NCBI GenBank assembly: GCA_002491195.1
Contig: DKVL01000081.1
Span: 1-49,981, forward strand
Direction of reading: 5' to 3'
DNA: 49,981 nt
DNA from: Lachnospiraceae bacterium UBA7179
GTDB lineage: Bacteria; Bacillota; Clostridia; Lachnospirales; Lachnospiraceae
Shown: positions 8,012 through 14,704 of the stretch, in pieces
Layout of the letters: every line of letters starts with the position of its first letter
Numbering within the stretch: position 1 is the stretch's first letter
Notes under the pieces: model-generated
Databases searched by the model: none
What the model was told of the DNA's origin: nothing
Seen by the model: only the letters and a program-made list of their open reading frames with translations
Made by a program: the position numbers and the translations under genes

Positions 8012-8989
8012 GTGATTACAGAAGAGTTATATATGGAACTCAAAAAAATTACAGAGGAAGAAGCACGCATTTTAAACGGTGATACGGAGATTGAGAAGGC
8101 GCTCTATATGTCGCAGGAGGCAGATCTTGCGGGCACAAATATTGTCGATGCGAAAAAGCTTCTGGATACAGGCAAGCTGATCCAGGTACGCCCCCACACC
8201 CGCTTTGTCCATTTTCCGAAACACACGCATAATTATATTGAAGTGATCTATATGTGCTGCGGCAGCACGCATCATGTGATTGACGGGGAGGATGTCTGGC
8301 TTCAGGAAGGAGAGATGCTTTTTTTGAATCAGAAAGCAGAACAGGAAATTTATCCCGCCGCAGAGGGAGATATCGCAGTCAATTTTATCATTTTACCGGA
8401 ATTTTTTGATTTTGTTTTGAAAATGATCGGCGAGGAAAAGAATTTGCTGCGCGATTTCGTGATTGACTGTCTAACCGGCGAGAACGAGGACGCAGGGTAT
8501 CTGCACTTTAAGGTCTCAGGGATTCTGCCGATTCAAAATCTCGTGGAGAACCTGATCTGGTCCATCTGGAACAAACAGCCTAACAGGCGCAGTATCAATC
8601 AGGCGACGATGGGACTGCTGTTTCTGCAGCTGATGAATCATATGGAATGTATGGAGACGAACACGGAAAATTGCGGCCGACGGCTGCTCATCGAAGTGTA
8701 CGCTTATATTGAAGAAAATTATCGTGACGGGGAGCTGACAGAGCTTGCGGGCTTACTGAATTACGATGTGTGTTGGCTTTCCAAAGAGATCAAGAAGCGC
8801 ACAGGGCGTAATTATACAGAGCTGGTGCAGGAAAAACGGCTGAACCAGGCGGTATATCTGCTGCAGAATACAACGATGTCTGTCATGGATATCGGGCTGT
8901 CCGTGGGATATGACAATCTGAGTTATTTTCACCGTATTTTTCAGAAACGGTATGGCATGACACCGCGGAAATATCGGATTCGGCCTTAA
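8012..8989 (+). CDS. AraC-family transcriptional regulator
   Basis: This 325-residue protein has an N-terminal cupin-like sensor domain (TRFVHFPKHTHNYIEVIYM, then GDIAVNFIIL) that in this family binds a sugar or other small ligand. The C-terminal AraC double helix-turn-helix covers about residues 228-325. Its second helix pair shows the family signature IGLSVGYDNLSYFHRIFQK followed by YGMTPRKYR. It would be a cytoplasmic activator or repressor; the target is unknown. The GTG start is chosen because AGGAG lies 6 bp upstream; an ATG at 8033 is an alternative. Confidence 0.9.
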   Translation: MITEELYMELKKITEEEARILNGDTEIEKALYMSQEADLAGTNIVDAKKLLDTGKLIQVRPHTRFVHFPKHTHNYIEVIYMCCGSTHHVIDGEDVWLQEGEMLFLNQKAEQEIYPAAEGDIAVNFIILPEFFDFVLKMIGEEKNLLRDFVIDCLTGENEDAGYLHFKVSGILPIQNLVENLIWSIWNKQPNRRSINQATMGLLFLQLMNHMECMETNTENCGRRLLIEVYAYIEENYRDGELTELAGLLNYDVCWLSKEIKKRTGRNYTELVQEKRLNQAVYLLQNTTMSVMDIGLSVGYDNLSYFHRIFQKRYGMTPRKYRIRP

Positions 8990-9009
8990 CTGTTTGGATG
9001 AAACGTCCA

Positions 9010-9038
9010 ATGACAAAATCAGCCAATCGATTTATAAT
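9010..9038 (+). promoter_or_regulatory. Promoter of the 86-residue gene
   Basis: ATGACA (9010-9015), a 17-bp spacer and a perfect TATAAT (9033-9038), about 60 bp before the start. Confidence 0.6.
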
Positions 9039-9098
9039 GAATAAAAGCGATCAATGCTGATACAATAAAGGGAAGCTTCTAAAGGAGTGGCGGTGAAT

Positions 9099-9359
9099 AT
9101 GGAGAATACTACTTTCAGATCGTATGATGCATGCCTGATGAAACGTCTGGGGCATATGTATAACAGCAGCAGGACATACAGGGAGGCGGTGAAGGCTGAG
9201 GACGCCTTGTTCCAACAGTTTCGGAGTGGACTTAGCGAAGAGCAGCAAAGACAGCTGGATGACTGTCATAATGCTATGTGTTATAGTGCCAGCGTCTGTG
9301 AACAGTTGGCGTATAGGCAGGGGATGCGGGATATGATCGCGCTGTTGTATGGCGAGTAA
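9099..9359 (+). CDS. Small helical protein of unknown function
   Basis: An 86-residue soluble, all-helical-looking protein without signal peptide or membrane segment. It shows the pattern REAVKAEDALFQQFRSGLSE, then DDCHNAMCYSASVCEQLAYRQG, resembling a small family common in Lachnospiraceae with no assigned role (DUF6809-like; recalled, not tested). AAAGGAG at 9081-9087 precedes GTG at 9093 by 5 bp and ATG at 9099 by 11 bp, so either start is possible. Its own promoter is visible. It is convergent with the XRE gene downstream. Confidence 0.65.
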   Translation: MENTTFRSYDACLMKRLGHMYNSSRTYREAVKAEDALFQQFRSGLSEEQQRQLDDCHNAMCYSASVCEQLAYRQGMRDMIALLYGE

Positions 9360-9388
9360 GCGGCAATATGTGCCATAGCCGGCAGCTC

Positions 9389-9619
9389 TTATTCATGAAA
9401 ATCCAACAGATTTTTGGCGGGGACATCCAGTGCGTCCGCGATGTCCAGCAATGCGTCCAGTGAGATTGCGGTGGGCATGTTGGGCGCTTCGATATTGCTG
9501 ATGTGGGTACGGCTTAAGTCAACTTTTTCAGCCAGTGTAAGCTGGCTGATGCCTTTTAGTTTACGATAGTAGGCAATATTTAATCCGATCATTTTGTATT
9601 CCTGGTCTCTTTTGGTCAT
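9389..9619 (-). CDS. Small XRE-family helix-turn-helix regulator
   Basis: This 76-residue protein is essentially one HTH domain: NIAYYRKLKGISQLTLAEKV, then LSRTHISNIEAPN, then LDALLDIADALDVPAKNLL. It binds DNA as a dimer by family knowledge. The ATG has GAGGAG 5 bp upstream. A perfect 7-3-7 palindrome 60-75 bp before the start is a candidate self-operator. Confidence 0.85.
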   Translation of the reverse strand: MTKRDQEYKMIGLNIAYYRKLKGISQLTLAEKVDLSRTHISNIEAPNMPTAISLDALLDIADALDVPAKNLLDFHE

Positions 9620-9677
9620 AGGTCTCCTCTTTTCTAAATTGATTTCTATATATAGGAAAGTATTATCTCTCTATACA

Positions 9678-9694
9678 TAGTATTAATAATACTA
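9678..9694 (-). promoter_or_regulatory. Palindrome upstream of the XRE gene (candidate operator)
   Basis: TAGTATT, AAT, AATACTA is a perfect 7-3-7 inverted repeat. A second, looser one (TTTCTATATATAGGAAA, 9645-9661) lies between it and the gene. The region is very AT-rich, so a promoter is likely but the hexamers are not clear. Confidence 0.4.
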
Positions 9695-9925
9695 GGAAAA
9701 AAGGTTCAAACAAAACAAAGTAATTATTTGCTTGTGCAATACATTTATTTGTACTATATGTTTGATCAGAAATAGTTGCCAGGATTGGGACTGACAGAAT
9801 CGTTTGAGGTGTGTCGGGAAAATGCGATGCATCGCAGTGCGTATTGTATTATTTGAAGGGGATTGTCGAGGGATGAATCGACCATTTAGATTTGCGTTAA
9901 TATGCTTTAAATTGATTTGTATATA
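9695..9925. other. Gene-free interval
   Basis: I see no credible gene here. A 12-bp perfect palindrome GCGATGCATCGC is at 9824-9835. Short frames around it read like possible remnants but cannot be assigned. Confidence 0.4.
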
Positions 9926-9956
9926 GAAAACTGCCATGTGTTGCGCGGCAGTTTTC
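9926..9956 (-). terminator. Hairpin downstream of the Rpn-like gene
   Basis: GAAAACTGCC (9926-9935) and GGCAGTTTTC (9947-9956) form a perfect 10-bp stem with an 11-nt loop, about 105 bp after the minus-strand gene ends. The T-run lies within the stem, so terminator strength is uncertain. Confidence 0.45.
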
Positions 9957-10059
9957 TTTGTGTACGGCATGTGTGCGATCTAAACTCAAATAGATGCAGA
10001 TTTTCCACAATAGCTTGCGTTTTGTCAATGCATCAGGGTGGAATTTGTTGATGAAAATG

Positions 10060-11010
10060 TTATGTCTGGATTCCCGCCTCGGCAAGCAGTTTCTTAAGTT
10101 TTTGAATCTCCGCATCTTTGTCCGCGAGCTTAGCATCTTTGTCCGCGAGTTTAGCATCTTTGTCCGCGAGCTTAGCATCTTTGTCCGCAAGCTTAGCATC
10201 TTTGTCCGCGAGCTTAGCATCTTTGTCCGCGAGCTTGATAGCGTTGTCCGCAAGCTCTGCATTCTGCGCTGCCAGAAGTATTTTGAATTCTACGATTTCA
10301 GGCGCAAGCATTTCTTTTAATTCCTCACACATTTGATCACCCTCCTGTATCATTTTTTTAAATAGACTGATGTTGGCCTCTGATACGACATTCATGACAG
10401 AATCTGCGTTCTCCCTGTCCTCATTGTCTTCCAGCTTTGAGGTACTGTCCAGGAACCAGCGTGCCTGTTCCCGGCTCATGGTACGTGTCAGGGCAGTAAG
10501 GAACACATGGCTTTTTTTGTCCAGCTCTTTGGTCACGAGGATCTGCATCGGGAACAGCATTCCATGGATGCGGTAGATGCCATCCGACCGTCTGGTCACT
10601 TCATAGTGTTCCCCAAGCTGCTGCAGGAGCTTAATTGGTTTCTGCTCCCGGACAAGCGTGATCGTAGTATCAGTGTGAAATGTCTCGTTCGCTTCCTCGG
10701 TGGCTGTGCTGTGTGCAATCTCGTCCTTGTACAGACAGGCGTAGGCCAGTGCCTTGTAAAAAGTTCCGCTGTCCATGCTGTCTCCTGGTGATTTGTATTC
10801 AAATAGATTGTTCTTCAGGAAGAAATCACCGATCTCATTTTTGATGATGGCATTTTGTTTTTTTCTGATCACAAGAAAATCGATCTGGAGCGGCTTCTTA
10901 CTCAGGTTGTGTTCCCTCTCGTATTTCAGGTCTTTTTTGTTTTCCCGCAGTTCCAGCTCGATCGCGGAACAGAAGGCGGGATGCCATTGTATATTATCCT
11001 CAATTTCCAA
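10060..11010 (-). CDS. Rpn-type PD-(D/E)XK nuclease/transposase-like protein with heptad-repeat tail
   Basis: The N-terminal 110 residues carry a PD-(D/E)XK nuclease pattern: LQIDFLVIRK then NLFEYKSPGDSMD, giving the D...ExK triad. This fits the recombination-promoting nuclease (Rpn) family often labelled as transposase. A helical middle part follows. The C-terminus has six consecutive KLADKDA heptads plus degenerate flanks (about residues 255-300), predicted to form a long charged coiled coil. The start is doubtful: the first possible codon is TTG at 11010, no ribosome site is seen, and an in-frame TAA lies 4 codons upstream, inside the arm of the palindromic element at 11020. A few N-terminal residues may have been lost to that insertion. 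Minus strand, isolated. Confidence 0.7.
   Translation of the reverse strand: MEIEDNIQWHPAFCSAIELELRENKKDLKYEREHNLSKKPLQIDFLVIRKKQNAIIKNEIGDFFLKNNLFEYKSPGDSMDSGTFYKALAYACLYKDEIAHSTATEEANETFHTDTTITLVREQKPIKLLQQLGEHYEVTRRSDGIYRIHGMLFPMQILVTKELDKKSHVFLTALTRTMSREQARWFLDSTSKLEDNEDRENADSVMNVVSEANISLFKKMIQEGDQMCEELKEMLAPEIVEFKILLAAQNAELADNAIKLADKDAKLADKDAKLADKDAKLADKDAKLADKDAKLADKDAEIQKLKKLLAEAGIQT
10112..10237. repeat. Six tandem 21-bp repeats coding for KLADKDA heptads
   Basis: The unit GCATCTTTGTCCGCGAGCTTA occurs six times with one or two substitutions per unit, plus a degenerate seventh to about 10258. It lies wholly inside the nuclease gene and keeps the frame, so copy-number change alters tail length without a frameshift. 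Confidence 0.9.
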
Positions 11011-11019
11011 TATTTTATC

Positions 11020-11182
11020 TTAGGAATTGTAGGAAAATAACTGATGCAGATTGCGTAGGATATTTCTTCGAGAGTGCCGTTCCACGATCAGGCGCATAGT
11101 GGGCTATGTAACTGATCGTGGAGTGGTGCTATCGGAGAAATAGACAAGCAAGATGTGTCAGTTATTTTTCTACAGTTCCTTA
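11020..11182. mobile_element. 163-bp imperfect palindrome (MITE-like or structured RNA element)
   Basis: The terminal 25-bp arms (11020-11044 and 11158-11182) match at 22 of 25 positions as inverted repeats; the inner end of the left arm reads GAAAATAACTGA. At the centre TCCACGATCAG (11081-11091) pairs with CTGATCGTGGA (11112-11122) around CATAG/CTATG. The flanks between also pair partly, so nearly the whole element folds on itself. No coding capacity. One end touches the start region of the Rpn-like gene. No target-site duplication could be assigned by eye. Confidence 0.6.
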
Positions 11183-11304
11183 CCTTTCGCATTCTTCAGC
11201 TCTTTACTTTAGAGTATAGCATATGGGACACCGACACGCAATAATTACTTCCTTTTGCGGTGTCAGGGATGGTCATACGGTGTTACTGTTTCATTCTGAT
11301 TCTT

Positions 11305-11394
11305 CTAAAAAATAGTTTCACAGGTCTCCATAAAAATGTCATTCTGCTGAGCTAACATTTTTAATTCCTCCCATGTCGTAGATTTAAATGTATC
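11305..11394 (-). pseudogene. C-terminal remnant resembling an Rpn-type nuclease tail
   Basis: Between stops at 11397-11395 and 11307-11305 the minus strand reads DTFKSTTWEELKMLAQQND and then ends in METCETIF. The WEELKMLAQQND pattern is like the C-terminal helix that follows the nuclease domain in Rpn-type proteins. It has no start and is only 29 codons long, so it is a scrap of a second copy. The rest of 11183-11574 holds no gene I can support; a short inverted repeat GACACCG/CGGTGTC is at about 11228-11263. Confidence 0.35.
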
Positions 11395-11574
11395 CTAAGT
11401 ATTGTATCATTTAGAATCTGGCAAAACAAGAGCGAGTTTTTACATTTCAAAGAACAAATGATCGATATGCATTGGAACCTTGCTATTTGGTTAATCTTTC
11501 ATAAACTATCTGCCGCCTTCGTAAAATGCGAGGTAAAAGTCAAAAAATATAAAATGCAAATTATAACTTTGCTA

Positions 11575-11603
11575 TTGCAATGTTTAAAATGGCGTGATAT
11601 AAT
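11575..11603 (+). promoter_or_regulatory. Promoter of the 220-residue secreted protein gene
   Basis: TTGCAA (11575-11580), a 17-bp spacer and TATAAT (11598-11603) with TGA just before it, an extended -10. It lies 50 bp before the start. Confidence 0.75.
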
Positions 11604-11652
11604 TTCGGAGTACAAGCAAATTGTAAATCGTCATATAGAGGAGGAACATTCA

Positions 11653-12315
11653 ATGAAAATGAAAAATGCAAAAACAGTACTTGCAGCTGCATTGATGGCA
11701 GTTACAGTCATGGCGTCATCAGTGACAGCAGGCGCTTCCAGTGCCGTGTCAAGCGGTACGCCGGGTGAAAGTTCTGCGCCATCGGAAGAGCAGGCATCGC
11801 AGGTTCAGAGCTTTGCGGAGAAGAATAGCGTATCTGCGGACGCAACAGTTACGGTTGGTGGCGTCAAGGTGAAGACAGCCGTGGAGGGCGTATATGCAGC
11901 ATCATCTGTACAGGGCTGTGCGATCAAGGCAGATCTTTCTTCTGTCAAGGCTGCACTGGGACTAAAATCAAATCAGAAGCCGGTTGTTATCATCTATGAT
12001 ACAGATGTACAGAAGAGCAATAAGGCAATGGCGAGCGTCAATGCAGCCGTGGAGGCACTGGGCGGAAAATTGGTGTCAACACTGAATATTGACCTCGGTG
12101 CAAAGGAGAATGGTAAGTGGGTAACTCTGAAAGACGGAACTGTTGCAATGACAGTAGGTCTTCCAAAAGATGCGGATCCCAACAAGGAGTACGTTGTTGT
12201 GTGCGTGCAGCCGGGCGGAGTGACAACAATTCTGGAAAATATGAGCCAGGAACCGGGAACAATCGTATTTGAAGTGCGCGCAGGGCTTGGAACATACGCA
12301 ATTGTAGCACGGTAA
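11653..12315 (+). CDS. Small secreted protein of unknown function
   Basis: This 220-residue protein begins MKMKNAKTVLAAALMAVTVM and has a signal peptide cleaved near ASSVTAGAS. A Ser/Ala/Glu-rich linker follows, then a compact domain of about 170 residues with beta-rich segments (VTVGGVKVKTAVEGVYAA, VVIIYDTDVQKSNKAM, YVVVCVQPGGVTTI). No catalytic motif or anchor is recognised. The ATG at 11653 has GAGGAGGAA 7-8 bp upstream; the frame is open further upstream, but that stretch contains the promoter. It sits ahead of the glycan region but has its own promoter and is followed by two hairpins. Confidence 0.78.
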   Translation: MKMKNAKTVLAAALMAVTVMASSVTAGASSAVSSGTPGESSAPSEEQASQVQSFAEKNSVSADATVTVGGVKVKTAVEGVYAASSVQGCAIKADLSSVKAALGLKSNQKPVVIIYDTDVQKSNKAMASVNAAVEALGGKLVSTLNIDLGAKENGKWVTLKDGTVAMTVGLPKDADPNKEYVVVCVQPGGVTTILENMSQEPGTIVFEVRAGLGTYAIVAR

Positions 12316-12322
12316 ATATGCC

Positions 12323-12406
12323 TTGACATGGATGCCGGAACCCTCCTTCTCTGCACCATGTCAAATGATCGAGGGAACTGTCCGCGGCAAAAGAGCAGAC
12401 AGTTCC
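12323..12406 (+). other. Two successive hairpins between the secreted protein and the membrane glycosyltransferase
   Basis: TTGACATGG (12323-12331) pairs with CCATGTCAA (12356-12364), and GGAACTGTC (12374-12382) pairs with GACAGTTCC (12398-12406). Both stems are perfect 9-bp. Neither is followed by a T-run, so they may mark mRNA processing or weak termination before the next gene. Confidence 0.45.
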
Positions 12407-12432
12407 TATATAATGATGAGAGGGATATACTT

Positions 12433-14136
12433 ATGCGGAATGTGTGGCGCAGGATCAATTGGGAACGCATACTCATATGTCTGGTGATCGTCTTATTCGG
12501 ATTATGTCTGACTGGAAACCTGTATGGTTTTTATATTATGCCAGATGAGTATACTTATTGGTCTTATGCGGCATATGCGGCGGGATACGACTGGTCAGAG
12601 ACAGTGGCGCTTGGACCATATTTTTCTTATGGGTATTCGATCCTGCTGTATCCTTTCTTTTTGTTTTTCAAGGATTCGATCACGGCATATCGCATGGCAG
12701 TACGGATTAATTTTATTTTTCTCGCATTGGGATATGTTCTGTTGGAGAGACTTGGAAGAAGATTTTCAGAGGACAAAAGGAGTCTGACTGGATACGCAGC
12801 TGTCTGTATATTTTTTCCGTGTTATTTTTTTTATGCGCAGACCACGATGGCTGAGACACTGATCTTGCTGTTATATCTTGTGATCTGTACGCTGCTGTAT
12901 GATTATCTGGAAAATGACAGGAGTGTAACACTGATACTGCTCGCTGCTGCCGTCATGTATTTGTACATTGTGCATATGAGAACTGTGGGTGTGCTGGTTT
13001 CTATAGTGCCTGTGCTTGGGATGCATTTTTATCGGGACTGGACAGGAAAAGGAAAAAAGCATCTGATCCTTTGCGTTAGTATGATGACGCTTCTGTTTGT
13101 TGCTGCAAGTATCATTAAGGACAAAACCTGTCAGGAAATATATAGAGGAATTAATCAGGAACTTGTAACTGGAAATGATTATGGCGGACAGTTGGAGAAG
13201 ATCAGATATATTTTGACATGGAATGGATTCTGTGATTTTCTGATCAGCCTGATGGGAAAAGTACTGTATCTGGGACTGGCATCTTTCGGACTTTTTTATT
13301 TTGGCATTGTCAGGCTGATAAAAAAGGCAAAAAGAAATCTTCTGTCCATGGAGGGTTTTGTTCTTTTGACGGTAGGGGTACAGATCGGAATATCCACAAT
13401 ATATCTGCTGACACTGGGTGAAATCTGTGATTATACCTATGGCAGATACAATGAATTTGTCCTTCTGATACCGATGCTGTATGGGATATCAGAACTGAGG
13501 GAGATGACGCAGGGCAGGCAGTATAAGAATATTGTAACAGCAGTAGTATGGATCGCAGTGATACAACTGGCTGCTATTGTTGTGATTGTCAGACAGACTG
13601 TCCGCGCGGATGCGGATAACTTTCAGGGATTTTTTATCACTGGAATCGGTTATCTGTATCAGGAGGAAAATTTTGCAGTAGAGACATTTTACAGAAATGC
13701 ATACTTGTTTAATACAGCACTGATGGCTGGGGTGGTCGGGACGATTGTCCTTTCGGGGATTGGTGCGCGCAGAGTGCTTCTGTATGGTATTGTTGTACTT
13801 GAAATGTGCCTGTCTGTAAGGCTGTATCAGATCTATCAGAAACCCTATCGTATTGGGGCATACCGCGATGTCAGCATTGCAGATGAGATTGGACGGTTAT
13901 ATGAGGAAGAATATGAAATATATTATTTAGATAGTACATACCCTGCATCCGTTGGAATGATTCAGTTTTTGCAGCGGGAGATTCCGATTCACGTACGCTA
14001 TGATAAGCAGTGCAAACCAGAGCCAAAAGAGAAAGTGCTCTATATCATGGATTACGAAGATGCGCGGTATGATGAGTGGAAACTGGAGTACAAATATTAT
14101 GATATGTATGGGCATTTTGCCATTTTATATAATTAA
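12433..14136 (+). CDS. Multi-pass membrane glycosyltransferase-like protein (GT-C fold)
   Basis: A 567-residue protein with about 11-13 membrane segments. The first outside loop contains MPDEYTYWSYAAY, the acidic DE motif typical of GT-C enzymes (ArnT/PMT-like) that transfer sugars from polyprenyl-phosphate carriers on the outer face of the membrane. The C-terminal 70 residues (after IADEIGRLYEEEYEIYY) form a soluble domain. The ATG at 12433 follows GAGAGGGAT; the open frame upstream covers the hairpins and is rejected. It opens a set of three large membrane proteins that precede the sugar-activation operon. Substrate unknown. Confidence 0.75.
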   Translation: MRNVWRRINWERILICLVIVLFGLCLTGNLYGFYIMPDEYTYWSYAAYAAGYDWSETVALGPYFSYGYSILLYPFFLFFKDSITAYRMAVRINFIFLALGYVLLERLGRRFSEDKRSLTGYAAVCIFFPCYFFYAQTTMAETLILLLYLVICTLLYDYLENDRSVTLILLAAAVMYLYIVHMRTVGVLVSIVPVLGMHFYRDWTGKGKKHLILCVSMMTLLFVAASIIKDKTCQEIYRGINQELVTGNDYGGQLEKIRYILTWNGFCDFLISLMGKVLYLGLASFGLFYFGIVRLIKKAKRNLLSMEGFVLLTVGVQIGISTIYLLTLGEICDYTYGRYNEFVLLIPMLYGISELREMTQGRQYKNIVTAVVWIAVIQLAAIVVIVRQTVRADADNFQGFFITGIGYLYQEENFAVETFYRNAYLFNTALMAGVVGTIVLSGIGARRVLLYGIVVLEMCLSVRLYQIYQKPYRIGAYRDVSIADEIGRLYEEEYEIYYLDSTYPASVGMIQFLQREIPIHVRYDKQCKPEPKEKVLYIMDYEDARYDEWKLEYKYYDMYGHFAILYN

Positions 14137-14153
14137 GGAACTGCATGAAAATA
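14133..14153 (+). repeat. Short sequence matching the arm of the 11020-11182 element
   Basis: TTAAGGAACTGCATGAAAAT overlaps the stop codon of the preceding gene and resembles the arm TAAGGAACTGTAGAAAAAT of the palindrome at 11020-11182. Only one arm is seen here; it may be a solo end or chance. Confidence 0.3.
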
Positions 14154-14194
14154 TAGGAAGAGATAAGCAAAGTAATGAAAAGGGATAGATGGTC

Positions 14195-14686
14195 ATGAAA
14201 ATAAGGGAAAGGATTACATATATTATTATTGCCGGACTGTTGCTGATAGCCGGATTGAATGCGGCAGGCTGTGTTGTCTGTGCACAGGAGACGGACATGG
14301 TGCTGATGGAGCTGCAGGAGACGGTGCAGGTGCGGGAATCGGACGATGAGGATGCAGCGGTGATCACAGAGCTGCAAAAGGGAACGCCCGTCATCACAGT
14401 TGCAGAAGGAAAAAATGGCATGGTTAAGATTCAGTACCAGAGCTATACAGGGTATATTCCACAGACCGCTGTCAGGATCTATGGGGAGGAGAACCTCGAG
14501 GAGATCGCGCAGGAGCAGCGGGAGGAGGAAGCAGTCAATTTCAGGGCGATGGAGGAGTTTGAAGTGACACAGAAGGACAAAAAGGGATCGCTGGTTCTGG
14601 GGGGACTGATTGCTTTGATTGTCATCGCGATCTTTGGAATTGGAATTGTCGCAGCATTGAAACAGGAGAAGAAAAAAGAAGATTGA
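14195..14686 (+). CDS. Membrane-anchored SH3-like domain protein
   Basis: About 163 residues. An N-terminal signal or anchor segment (ITYIIIAGLLLIAGLNAAG) is followed by a bacterial SH3-type domain at about residues 35-95 (VQVRESDDEDAAVITELQKG, then VKIQYQSYTGYIP). This kind of domain binds cell-wall peptides. An acidic linker and a second membrane segment (LVLGGLIALIVIAIFGIGIV) precede a KKKED tail. The domain is thus held outside the membrane close to the wall. The start at 14195 is preferred over ATG 14189 because AAAAGGGA is only 3 bp from the latter. Lies between two membrane glycosyltransferase-like genes, 18 bp before the next. Confidence 0.75.
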   Translation: MKIRERITYIIIAGLLLIAGLNAAGCVVCAQETDMVLMELQETVQVRESDDEDAAVITELQKGTPVITVAEGKNGMVKIQYQSYTGYIPQTAVRIYGEENLEEIAQEQREEEAVNFRAMEEFEVTQKDKKGSLVLGGLIALIVIAIFGIGIVAALKQEKKKED

Positions 14687-14704
14687 TATACATGGAGATG
14701 ACTT

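Noticed and set aside
10112..10258. CRISPR-like regular repeats
   Set aside because: Units are 21 bp and directly adjacent with no spacers, and they keep the reading frame of the nuclease gene.
10118..10336. Plus-strand frame reading MSASLASLSASLASLS
   Set aside because: Only the complement of the heptad-coding repeat array; no ribosome site.
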